From Apostichopus japonicus (lineage: Eukaryota > Echinodermata > Holothuroidea > Aspidochirotida > Stichopodidae): 64,000 nucleotides of DNA. The notes under the pieces are model-generated. The model saw nothing but the letters and a program-made list of their open reading frames with translations, was not told the DNA's origin and searched no databases. A program made the translations under genes and the position numbers. The number at the start of each line of letters is the position of its first letter. The first letter of the stretch is position 1. Positions 38,201 through 51,800 of the stretch are shown here, piece by piece. Where the stretch lies: NCBI RefSeq assembly GCF_037975245.1, contig NC_092572.1, positions 5,169,501 to 5,233,500 of the forward strand. The letters are read 5' to 3'.

Positions 38201-41200
38201 TTATAAACAAAGGAAAATTTTTAAAATCATATAGATTTACAGTGAAACTGTGTGTGTTAACGTCTTGTTTAGTTTGCAAAACAGACATCCATTGCTTACC
38301 ACTGAGGTCCTGAGTGGTGTGATCTCTCCGTAGGGCCATGTTCTGACCTGCCTCAGAGCCCTGGATGACAGACCATTGAAGTGGTCTGTCGTCATCGTTT
38401 GTCCAGGGGCACGAAGACGAACCATCCTCATAGGTGCAAAGGTCATGGATGGTCTCTGAAAAAGACATGATGAATGATGAGATGTGACAAAGAATGAGAA
38501 ATGCTACATAAACTAGACAGGGGATATCCATAGCAACGTGTTGTTTCTGAGAGTAAAGGCATCCCCAACACAGTAGATAAACACAATGGCATACCATGTA
38601 CGGTTGGCTTACTGCAGGGATGAGCCTGGGGTAAAAAAAAAATCATGGAACTTTGCAAAAATTGCGGTATAGGCTCCAGTTTGCGTATGCTACAGTGTGT
38701 TAGGATAACAATTTTTGGCCCGAGGTAGAAAAGAAATCACTGATATTCCGCGAATTTGCTGAAAAAGCAAGTGCCTATTACTGTAATATCGACACTACTG
38801 ATTTACACATAGAAACTTGGAACGATAACACTCAGAATTGCTGTAGGCCCCACATCAAGATCAGTGAATATAATATGTGTAGTAATGCTTTATCATTCAG
38901 TAGTTCAACAATAAAGACATATTTCTGACTTACTTTGTGGTATACAGGAAACCACCTACTAGACAAGCCAACAGGTTCTTTTTAGATCACTTCCTTAAAT
39001 TGCAATGTACCTATACATCCTTCCATGTAACTTAATACCTACTTTGTTCCATATAACTTGGGTGTACGCTACGATAAAACAAGTAAACTTTGCGATTATG
39101 TAATTAAGCCTATAATAACTAACTGTGCATGTAACAAACAAGGCTTATGCAATCAATCTCATTAACCATTGAGACAAGTAACCAGAACATGATTATTGCT
39201 CTCAGACAAGAAGACAAAGCTCATTTTGGACTGACACAGATTACATAACACTAGCAGTAACTTTGGTGAATCTGATAACTACAAGTGAATAGATGACAAA
39301 CACAAGCACCATTCTCTCGCTATGAATTGAATGGTTTCTTAAATTCAACTGTTGCTTAAAGGGTGTGAAGACTCGCGCAAAAAGAAACGTCTAATGCCAG
39401 TTATCGGACCTAGTTTCGAATGAGGTGTAACAGAAGTGTTAGACACCATCATCGATCCCAGAAAATACACACAGCTTGCTACCATCGGTAATTAGACACT
39501 AGTGTACAGTCAGTACATACAGCTGCGGTCAATACCGACAGCACAGTGTACAAACGATACATCTCAGGTCCAGCTAAAGATAACAAATAAGGAATCACGT
39601 TTCATAACTGTCTGCATTTTGTAGCGACAAGAGAAAAACTCCACTTGCCAGTGGCGGAAAGTTAACTTTTTAAAGATGGTGGCACGCTGTTTGGGGCGAG
39701 TCTTCAATGCCTTTAATGTTAATATCAAACTTTCATGACAACTGTTGAAAAAAGACAGGAAAAAAAAAGACATCATTTAGCCTTACCGAGTTTCGCATCC
39801 AAGCAGCTTTCTGAAAAGATGATATCGTCTACTGCCACCACTCCTGAACGACTGCCACCATCTCCTAGAGTTGCTAAGATCAAAGGCTGCCAAATGGAAG
39901 CAAACCCATGTATATCAATTATTTCCGAAGTGGACACAGGGGACGAAATTCCAATTTCCTTCATTTATGACATGATTCATGGATGTAACTTTTAAACGTA
40001 AATATGGCACGTTCTTCTGTTAGTACTTAGTTGGAGAAGGGCCATGAAGTCATCACGCATTATAACATACTCTCTGCATCTCGAACCAGCCCCCTAAAGA
40101 GGTCTGTTTGTTCCAACTTTATTTTGTTCTTTTCAGAAAATTTGTACAGTAATTTCAAGTTATATTCACTAAAAAGGAAATTCTTCGTTACCAAATATAT
40201 CATGAAACACTAAACTTAGAAATAGACAAAAATGCAAAAATATATTCTATGAAACACTAAACTTAGATATAGACAAATGCAAAAAATATATTCTGCTACT
40301 AAGTTGAAAAGAAAGAGAAGAGCCTTAAGAAAACTACTGAGAGGCTGTGTCAAAGATTCCCCAGGTACAGGCTAAACCACATACAGTATATGGTAGGATT
40401 GGAAAACAACAGAAAAGCGAAAAAGGAAAGAAAAAGAAAGGTTACATAACAACAATGATATCCATTTACACTGTCCGCTAAACAGATATTAATGTTGGTG
40501 TAATCTGTCTTCCTGGTATACCCTACACATTTCTCTATCTAGTACAGGGTTAGCCTCTTTTGCCTATAATAATTATTAATATAATAATCAGCAGTTATTT
40601 TTACCAGGCTTAAGCCACCACAAATTTGGGAGAAGCCAGCAAGGGCTTATGGTTTACAACTTACACGTTGAATGGCTTCCAATTCAACAGTTTAGCTCAG
40701 ATTTGGAATCTTTTCAATTTAGAAAGTCATTTCAGTTGGGAAAACCGTAGATTGTTCTTGAATGAAAAACCCACCTTACTATGACCCGGCCGGGAATCCA
40801 ACCTGAACCTCCCGATTGCTAAGCCTCATTGCTTCAAATGCCACTGCCTTTATCCACTCAGCCACAGCACCGGTGCCTATGGTGCTCTGCTTACAATTGA
40901 TTGTTTTTATCTCCATTGTCCTTGTAGTTAAATTGATTGAGAAACCCTCTGTACTAGATTGTCTTTTTTATCCTAAAGTATTTAGCTTGCAGGTTATGAT
41001 GTTGGATGAATCTCTATCAATTGATATTCAGCTTCTTATCAGAAACTAATCAGCAGTAACCAAGGTAAATTCCTTGTATACGATCACATGATTACAAGCC
41101 AGGGATGAGCCTGGGGTAAAAAAAAAATCACGGAACTTTGCAAAAATTGGGGTATAGGCTCCAGTTTTGTGTATGCTACAGTGTGTTAGGATAATAGTTG

Positions 41201-44200
41201 TTGTCCCGGAGGTAGAAAAGAAATACGGATATTCCGCGAATTCACAGAAAAAGCTCATGCCAGACGAGCACACTGACTGACACTAGTGACCTAAGAACTG
41301 GGAGTTTCAACGTCACAGACAATAATGTGTGGGTTGCGCTAAAACCACAAGTAACAGACACCACGACAAAACAAAACCGTGGAGGTATTCACCTGAAAGT
41401 CTGCGGTCGAAGTAAATTTGTAGCTGGCTTTCTTCCATATCTCCTCTGATGATTTACCCACGCTCAGGGTAATGGTCTCAACGTCACTGTACTTTGTTTT
41501 AAAGCCGATTTGTAACTTTCCTGGATTGGCGCCGTGAATGTAGTAGTATAGGGTCATCTTTGTTGTGTGTTGTGTGTGGGACAGGTGGAGAAAAGAATGA
41601 GAAATGAACAGATTTTCTTGCGATTTGATCATGTTCTGTTGATTTTGTTGTCAGGCTGTTGACTAGAAGATATTGTCATAGGAAGCCGGGCTTCAATGAC
41701 CAGCTGGGTGTGAAGGGAAACTTTTTTTCCAATTTTTTATTGTAACAATGGCAGCTTTATTTTCCAAAGATAAGAATTCTTTAGGATGATTTTGTCCACC
41801 CTAACTACCCCAACAACCCTTACCCATCATTCTATCACCCCTACCTATCCTACTGTACCACCCTACCTATCCTATCCTACCAACCTACCTATCCTACCAC
41901 ACCACCTATCCTACTCCCCTTCCCCTAAATTATTGGGCCAATCTGATCTATGAGAAGCAAGGTGATTGTGATGTATTATAACTTTATTGTATTAATAATA
42001 ATAATAACTGACACAGCATATCTTTATTGATTCCCTACTCCCTTCTCATCCTCCACACCTACCCCATCCCCCCCCCCCTTTCTAAACAATATCATACTAT
42101 TAAGGCAAAAAAAGGTGCAAGTCTTTAAGTAAATTTGAATACCCTTTTACATATGACTTAAAGGTGTTGTGTAAATGCCTGGTATTTGTTTTGACATTCA
42201 GTGTTACCTTGCATGGCTCTTTAGCTGGATCGACTCCAGCTAAATAAGGTCCGACAAGAACGGCCCGAGACGATTCACTGCCCTCTTGACTTACAGCAAA
42301 GACTGAGCCTAGAAGGAAAAATGAGAGATAGGAGAGCACCTTTTAGGGCACTCTGTCCAAAAAATAGCATGCTGTGTGAGTCACAGCATACTGCAGCCAA
42401 CCTGCATATTATATAATCTTTTGTGCACATACTGCAGCCAACCTGCATAGAATATTATCTTTTCAGTACATACTGCAGCCAAGCTGCATATTATATAATC
42501 TTGAGTGCACATACTGCAGCCAACCTGCATAGGATATTATCTTTTCTGCACATACTGCAGCCAACCTGCATAGGATATGATCTTTTCTGCACATATTGCA
42601 GCCAACCTGCATATTTTATAATCTTTTGTGCACATATTGCAGCCAAGCTGCATATTATATAATCTTTTCTGCACATACTGCAGCCAAGCTGGATATTATA
42701 TAGTCTTTTGTGCAGATACTGCAGCCAAGCTGCATATTATATAATCTTTTGTGCACATACTGCAGCCAACCTGCATAGGATATGATCTTTTCTGCACAAA
42801 CTGCAGCTAACCTGCATAGGATATTATCTTTTCTGCACATACTGCAGCCAACCTGCATAGGATATGATCTTTTCTGCACATATTGCAGCCAACCTGCATA
42901 TTTTATAATCTTTTGTGCACATATTGCAGCCAAGCTGCATATTATATAATCTTTTCTGCACATACTGCAGCCAAGCTGGATATTATATAGTCTTTTGTGC
43001 AGATACTGCAGCCAAGCTGCATATTATATAATCTTTTGTGCACATACTGCAGCCAACCTGCATAGGATATGATCTTTTCTGCACAAACTGCAGCTAACCT
43101 GCATAGGATATTATCTTTTCTGCACATACTGCAGCCAACCTGCATAGGATATTATTTTGTCTGCACATACTGCAGCCAACCTGCATATTATATAATCTTT
43201 TCTGCACATACTGCAGCCAAGCTGCATATCATATATTCTTGTGTGCACATACTGCAGCCAAGCTGCATATCATATAATCTTGTGTGCACATACTGCAGCC
43301 AACCTGCATATGATATTATCTTTTTTGCACATACTGCAGCCAAGCGGCATATTTTATAATCTTTTCTGCACATACTGCAGCAAAGCTGCATATTATATAG
43401 TCTTTTGTGCACATACTGCAGCTAACCTGCATTCAGTAGGATATTATCTTTTCTGCACTGACTGCAGCCAACCTGCATAGGATATTATCTTTTCTGCACA
43501 TACTGCAGCCAACCTGCATACGATATTATCTTTTCTGCACATACTGCAGCTAACCTGCATATTATATAATCTTGTGTGCACATACTGCAGCCAACCTGCA
43601 TAGGATATTATCTTTTCTGCACATACTGCAGCCAACCTGCCTAGGACATTATCTTTTCTGCACATACTGCAGCCAACCTGCATATTTTATAATCTTTTGT
43701 TCACATACTGCAGCCAAGCTGCATATTATATAATCTTTTCTGCACATACTGCAGCCAAGCTGCATAGGATATTATCTTTTCTGCACATACTGCAGCCAAC
43801 CTGCATAGGATATAACCTTTTCTGCACATACTGCAGCCAACCTGCATATAGGATATTATCTTTTCTGCACATACTGCAGCCAACCTGCATATAGGATATT
43901 ATCTTTTCTGCACATACTGCAGCCAAGCTGCATATTATATAATCTTTTGTGCACATACTGCAGCCAACCTGCATAGGATATAACCTTGTGTGCACATACT
44001 GCAGCCAAGCTGCATATTATATGATCTTTTGTGCACATACTGCAGCCAAGCTGCATAGGATATAACCTTGTGTGCACATACTGCAGCCAAGCTGCATATT
44101 ATATAATCTTTTGTGCACATACTGCAGCCAACCTGCATAGGATATAACCTTTTGTGCACATACTACAGTCTTACACAGTATATGGACACTGCTGGTCTGC

Positions 44201-47200
44201 CGAGATAATCTCTCTCGTTTGAACTCCATTCAGCCTTGCTGCAGGGGGTTTCACAGCTACCAGGAGCTTTTCTTTTTAAAATGCTGCCTTAATTAGCCTC
44301 TTATATAGAGATTGTTCAATGATATGCATATTGTTTACATGTGTGTATCTTTGCTACATAAGAGGAGACACCAGGACTCTATTTCATAAAAGTTACTCAG
44401 GAATATTCCTTAAATTTTATGAAATAGAGCCCCGGTTCACTTTGTTTCCTTCCACCGTCGTTGGACACAAAAAAAAGGTCTCACTTTGATTGAATAAGCA
44501 ATATCCATAAAGGAACAACCCAAGCACCAAACTGTGGCAATTTCAAGAGTAAATGTAAACATCAGGGATGAGCATGGGTTAAAAAAAAAAATCACAGAAC
44601 TTTGCAAAAATTGCGGTATAGGCTCCAGTTTGCATGTGCTGCAGTGTGAAAGGATAGCAGTTTTTGTCCCCTAGGTAGAAAAGAAATCATTGATATTCCG
44701 CAAATTCGCAAAAAAGCTCATGCCTGAAACATGTAGATTGAAAGCTACTTACCCTCTGCAGTGAGAAGAGTATGGTCTGTCACAGGCCAATCAGAGTCCT
44801 CACTATTGGAAGCGGGGGTGAGCCTTTGCCACTCTAAGGTCTCGTCATTTGTGAAGTCGCAAAGGCCATCCTCTGCATCGCATCTTTTTCTGCTGTCTGA
44901 TGACAGGAGGTAAACACAAAAAAAGATAAACATTTTGATAGCCTAGCTGCGACTTCAAATTTCTTGATAGTTAGACAAAATTCGACACAAGTTATTTCTT
45001 TTGAAACCCTTTCCATGTGATAATAAATACACCAAGTCTTTCTATTGTTTATATATGTGAGGGCGTTGTGGTCAAGTGGTTAAGGCAGTGGACTAGTGAT
45101 CTAAGGATTACAGGTTCGAGCCATTGCGTTGTGTCCTTGGGCAAGGCACTTTACATCCTTTGCCTCTCTTCACCCAGGTGTATAAATGGGGACTTGTGAG
45201 GTGACTTGTAAATATAGTTGCGTGTGCCGGTTTGTGGCTGCACCCTATGGGAAGTCCCCCAGGTGACTTGTGGCTGTGGTGCACTTTGGTGTGTAGGTGT
45301 GACAAGTTACCAATGACCAGGGTTAAGTACAGCATGGCGAGACTTTATGGTAAGTTGCTCTATATAAGAACTGTTGATTATTATTATTATAATTATTGTT
45401 GAACAAATCTTCAGAGAATTACGAGACAGAAGTGACATCTTCCCACCAATTCCTGCTTCTGAGATCGTCACATGTCCTCATCCAATGGAGGAGAATGTAC
45501 CTCAGCATCTGGTAACATTCTCATAAATATTGTGGGACTTGAAGGCCCTGCCCCCCCCCTTTCATGGCCACTGCAGTGCAGTCATGGTGAAGAAACCCCT
45601 ATTTTTCAATTTGCAAGCTACAGTAGTAACTTATAACTTCATCGAAGATTCCATTCAACGTCAATGCACAGCAGCAGTTTTGAATAGGTCAAGAGAATAT
45701 GCAACCATTTTACTAGTAGCTCCATTAAGTATGTAGCCTCACATTCACTAATCTGCTCGCCTCAAAGAGAGGCTGCGAAAATAAATTGCTACCATCCCAA
45801 CTAGCGATGCGACTGAGGGAACCTCAACCAGCCACTAAGAGGACTGAAATCTGCTCTTTTGTGGGTCCCCTCCTTTCTGGGTCCCTTGGACCCAGAGCTG
45901 GACTAGTACTGGGCCAGAAATGCTACAGTGTAATGCTACAGTAATGTTTTTTATTTAGATCTGCATTCATTTAACCGTGCTTTCAATACTATTTATATTG
46001 TCACATTATTACAACGCATTTTCCATTTTGCACTTATAGCACTTTTAAAATTTACACATATATATATTTTAAATTTTAAGAATTTGCATGAATAATTTTT
46101 GATTTCCCCATTTGCAGTTTTTATACAATTTATTGTCAGATTGTAAATAACAAATTTTCTACCCTTTATATACCTTACATTATCGATTTATATATTTGTA
46201 TCACGTTTGTTTGTATTTTACTGTAAAGCGCCTTAGAGTAATTTCTGATTGGATAAGGCGCTATAGAAATTTTGTTAAATAAAAATAAATAAATAAACAT
46301 TTCCCCTGCTGGAGTGGCTCCCTCGCATCAGAGCTGATCGCACAGCAAATATCTCCAAACTAATGATGATACACTTACCGCAAATTGCTTGCGTTTCATC
46401 TGAGTTGTCCCGACAGTCTTGGACGTAGTCACAGAGCTGTTCTGCTCTGATACAGCCACCGTTATCACACTCCCACTCCGTGTCTTCGGTACAGTTTATT
46501 TCTTCCTGCACTTTAAGGATGGAAATCAAATAAAAGAGTTTAAACTTGTGACAGACTCCAGCAACTTGGGATTTGTTGTTGCCAACGAGTTTCACGTAAT
46601 CCTAAGACGTACCTAGGTAATGTAAGAATATTACCACTATGCGTGATCGGGCAAGCAGGTCATAGCAACTAACAGATATATACTGTAGCATAACACAGGT
46701 TGGTCAGCTCTGCTTTAGATTACATTACAAGCCTAAGACAAGCCTTAACCTAAGCAATGTAAGAATATTACCACGATGCGTGATCGGGCAAGCAGGTCAT
46801 AGCTTTAACAGATACTATAGCATAACACAGGTTGGTCAGCTCAGCTTTAAGTTACATTACAAGTTAACATGAAATACTATGGTGCCGATGCAAACAAAAC
46901 TGCTATACGCCTTTGGACTTATATATAGAAATTTGACCATTTTGCATAGCAGTTTACAATGCTACCCCGGATTAATTATTCCCTGGGGTATATCAATGTT
47001 AGAGAAGTCACACAATGACTGTTATAGACAATTTCATAGCTTTTAATACCAGAGGCCCACAATGACTGGTATATCAACATCATAGCTTTAATACCAGAGG
47101 CCCACAATGACAGGTATATTAGCATTATAGCTTTAATACCAGAGGCCCACAATGACAGGTATAAAAACATTATAGCTTTAATACCAGAGGCCCACAATGA

Positions 47201-48844
47201 CTGGTATATCAACATCATAGCTTCAATACCAGAGGCCCACAATAACAGGTATATCAACATCATAGCTTTAATACCAGAGGCCCACAATAACAGGTATATC
47301 AACATCATAGCTATAATACCAGAGGCCCACAATGACAGGTATAACAACATTACAGCTTTAATACCAGAGGCCCACGATGACAGGTATATCAACATCATAG
47401 CTTTAACACCAGAGGCCCACAATGACAGGTATATCAACATCTTAGAGCTCTTTAATACCAGAGGCCCACAATGACTGGTACATATCGACATCATAGCTTA
47501 AATACCAGAGGCTCACAATGACTGGTACATATCAACATCATAGCTTTAATACTAGAGGCCCATAATGACAGATATATCAACATCATATCTATAATACCAG
47601 AGGCCCACAATGACAGGTATAACAACATCATAGCTATAATACCAGAGGCCCACAATGACAGGTATAAAAACATCATAGCTTAAATACCAGAGGCCCACAA
47701 TGACTGGTATATCTACATCATAGCTTCAATACCAGAGGCCCACGATGACAGGTATAAAAACATCATAGCTTAAATACCAGAGGCCCACAATGACAGGTAT
47801 ATCAACATCATAGCTTCAATACCAGAGGCCCACAATAACAGGTATATCAACATCATAGCTATAATACCAGAGGCCCACAATGACAGGTATAACAACATTA
47901 CAGCTTTAATACCAGAGGCCCACGATGACAGGTATATCAACATCATAGCTTTAACACCAGAGGCCCACAATGACAGGTATATCAACATCTTAGAGCTCTT
48001 TAATACCAGAGGCTCACAATGTACATATCGACATCATAGCTTAAATACCAGAGGCTCACAATGACAGGTATAACAACATCATAACTGACCATGTTTATCT
48101 ATGCATACATCATACATGTATCCTTACCTGCTAGTCCACAGCCCACAAACTTCACACCATCGATGGCAACTGCTGCATTTGGTGTTGTGTTGATTACGTT
48201 CGCTTCGATTACCAGCTGAGTTTAAACAGAAAACACATTCTTGTCAAAATTTGCTTTAAAATATGCTAAATCCTAGCATACTCCATGCAAAGGGTTTTCA
48301 GAAAAGCTGCAGTTGAGTGCTTAGCAAAGTTGCTGAAATTTGTTTAGTTTTTTAAACAAAAGTCCCATATCCTAACAGGGTTGTATGTATGTATGTATTT
48401 TAGATCCTCCTGCAAGCAGGAACTCGCAAAGAAGCCTCATTGGCTTATCAAAGCCGCAAGCTGACCGAAGTCAGTCTCTAACATTCATTTACAACGTCCA
48501 TGATTATGAATTGTCAACAACTCTGTAACTGGACGACATACATTTATCTTTGAGTGACTCGAACCAGGGACCTTATGATTGGAAGGCACCGGTGTTCTTA
48601 TAATGTAATAATGTTCTTATTATGTTATATAAAACAGGGGAGTGGGCCAGGAAATTAATATGTTGCTGGCTATAGTAGCCACAGTGAACTTTGGTGTCCA
48701 ATCCACGGGTGTCTGGTACAACCATGAAAGACAGGAAATATCACATTACATGAAAATACAAGTAACGCATGCACTTTGTGCATCTCTTATGTTGTGTGTC
48801 TGATAATCTCAGGGAAGCTCTTTATGCAAACCCTCTCCAAACTT

Positions 48845-48896
<52 letters not shown>

Positions 48897-51800
48897 TATA
48901 TATATATATATATATGAGAGTATATTCCAGGCTAGCAATTCATTGCTTCGCTACTCAGAGTTTTGCGGGTAGATCCACTCATCAGGCGATAAAGCAGTAT
49001 AATGCAAGACTGCATGCACTTAGATACAATACAGCAGAACACACACAGAACAAAGGAACGATATGGACCGATAACCCTGAAAAAAACCTACTCTTTTAAT
49101 CTGGATAGGGAGAATTCGTTTGCATGCCTACAGGTGGTTATAAACTCTGGTATTTAACGTAGCTAAGTTGGGTTTGTAAATAATAAAAAACTTTTCCCAG
49201 AGGCACAAATTGCAGCTTTTTGTAGCAACATTATGAGTACTGGCTTTCACTATAAATTTCCAAGTGATTTTATACGGAACATTGCTATCTTTCAAGTGCC
49301 AAATGTATTTGCTGAGTGCTGTGTCATGATCATCGAGCGTATCTTTTGTTGTTAAAAGATATTTAGTGGTTGTTATATCTGAGTTTGAAAGATTCCGCAA
49401 GGCCAACATAGGTTATATATATATATTTATATATATATATATAAATAAATATATAGTAAATCAATAAAGAATAACACACCAGAAAAATTCCACTTCATGA
49501 CCGGTTTCGTCCTTTTGAGACTCCGGACCCGAGATCTTTGTGTCACGAACCGAAGTCCGTACCACTCGACCACAGTGATTCTACTGGTGTGTTGAAGCGT
49601 ATAAATTGGCTTTGAATAACTGTCATTAAGGGCGTATTAACCAAGTGTAATGATTGTACAGAGTGCACCCCTGGCACTTTGAATTTGACAATTATATATA
49701 GATAGATCAGTATTTGTTTTTCTTCTTATTTATTCTGTGAAATTAATTTTTTCCAGTTTGATAAAAAGCATTGTTCCGACGCAAGTCATAAATGCACTTT
49801 TGTTGTAAAACCCTCCTTGAAAATCTGTGCAAGAGCCCTATACAACCCTCACGTTGTCCGATTTTGGATTACAACATTTCACACTTGAATTATGAGCCCT
49901 TAATTTACCAGGCATTAATCACACTCACAGGGATCATTAGAATGTACTACTGTAACTTGATCAGTTTTCTGCCTCATAAGCAGATGTTTATGCAGATAAC
50001 CCAAATCCACATTAGTAATGTGGCTTTACAAAGTACCCATTTCAACATTTTCATATCTTGAGACCTCCAGGATAGTTTACCAGAACAAGAGTGACAGAAA
50101 AAAAATGTCTGCATTTAAAGAAACACGAGGTGGGGTGGGTCAGTTACAGCAAGAATGTTGATGGCGATGATAACAATTGTGACCCATGGATATTATTTTA
50201 CATTTACTCTTTAAGTTATAGGAGTGTTAGTGGAGTGTTAGCTCAGTGGTTAACGCCGGTGCTTTTCAATCATAAGGTCACAAGTTCCAGTCACTCCAAA
50301 TTAATGTATGTCGTCCAGTTACAGAGTTTTGACAGTTGACAATTCATAATCATGGACGTTAAATATGAATTTAAGAGACTGATTTCGATCAGCTTGCAGC
50401 TTTGATAAGCCAATGATGGCTTCTTCGTGAGTTCCTGCTTGCAGGAGGATCTAAAAAGAATACAAGTTAAGTAATACTACTTAGATGTAATACCTTTTTG
50501 GTAGCTCAACAAACTCCTTGGCCAGTACAACAAAACATTTCTCAGACAAATGCCGCTGTGTCCCTCGAGCAATGATCCCACATATGGCACAAAATGCTGT
50601 AATGTCTTTTTCTGCTTTGATATCACTTTCCCACTGAAAGTTTTGTTAAATTGTAAGTTTGTTTAGGACTAGCAACCTCCTTAACTACCAGGAGAACAGC
50701 TGGTGATACTGAAGTTGAGTTTGGGGACGCAACGATTACTTTCAATCCTTAAAGGCATTGAAGATTCGCCCCAAACAGCCTACGGCCATCTGAAAAAGTT
50801 AACTTTCTGTTGCTTGCAAGTGACGTTTTGTTCGTGTCGCTACAAAATGCAGACAGTAATGAAATGAGATACCTTGTTATCTCTAGCTGGACCTGAGATG
50901 TCCATTGTTGTACACAGTGTACACTGTGCTGTGGGTATTGACCGCAGCTGTATGTACTGACTTTCTACTTAAGTCTAATTACTGACAACGGTAGCAAGCT
51001 GTGTGTGTATTTGCTGGGACGATGGTGGTGTCTAACACTTCTGTTACACCTCATTCAAAACTAGGTCAGATTACCGGCATTAGACGTTTCTTTTTGCGAG
51101 AGTCTTCACACCCTTTAAGTAACTAAGTAAAAAAGCACTTCTTCAATGCTCTTCAAACACGTTGTCAGAAATAAATGAAAATCTGTCTCCTTTCGCACAT
51201 GTTACGTTTACACCATTATGCCCTAAAAGTCAACCATGTGCCATTGATGCCAACCAGCCCCAACCCCCCCCCCCCCCCCCGCTCCCACCCGATCCCAGAA
51301 AGGATTTGCTGTGCCCCTTTCAACTTTATATCCAAGTGCTGTATATCCCTTAACACGTTTGTAATCAAAGCACACAAGAATGTGTGTATGCCATTTAATG
51401 AGTGTACCACATGCAAAGAATTATGTACAGCTGTCGATAGCTACAATTTTGACCTATGACCTCATAGGAACATTGTACAAATTCGGTTATCTATGAACAA
51501 ACATTCCGCCCAGCTGCTGATCTTGAGTAACTGTGACCTCACAAAAATGTAACAAACTCCTAGGTTACATGTGTGTTTAGATATTTAAAGTGTGATTTCT
51601 CAGACAAAATGTGTACTTTAGAGAAAAAAGACCATTTAATTTAATCCTGAAGTAATTTAATCACAAATGAGTTCATTCTTGTGATTGAACTCTGTCCTAG
51701 CTCCAACAATTTCTTAGCTTGTTCTTAAAGCCTTACATATAAATATATATATATATACTGTATGCACAGGGATGTGCCCAGGAATGTATGAGTGAAGGAG

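Noticed and set aside
38443-38658. Alternative start for MAM3 using the long upstream frame to 38597
   Set aside because: The frame simply runs back through the intron; the acceptor at 38455 matches the phase of exon 10 and the MAM motif.
40770-40880. tRNA gene on the minus strand
   Set aside because: The B box is mutated and the sequence continues into a SINE body with a simple-repeat tail.
42423-44229. Many 60-100-codon frames on both strands with [16 protein letters not shown]-type repeats
   Set aside because: Translations of the 41-bp array in three frames; no independent coding signal.
46976-47494. 172-codon minus frame with a 15-residue repeat
   Set aside because: Pure translation of the 45-bp minisatellite, whose period is a multiple of three; it lies in an intron.
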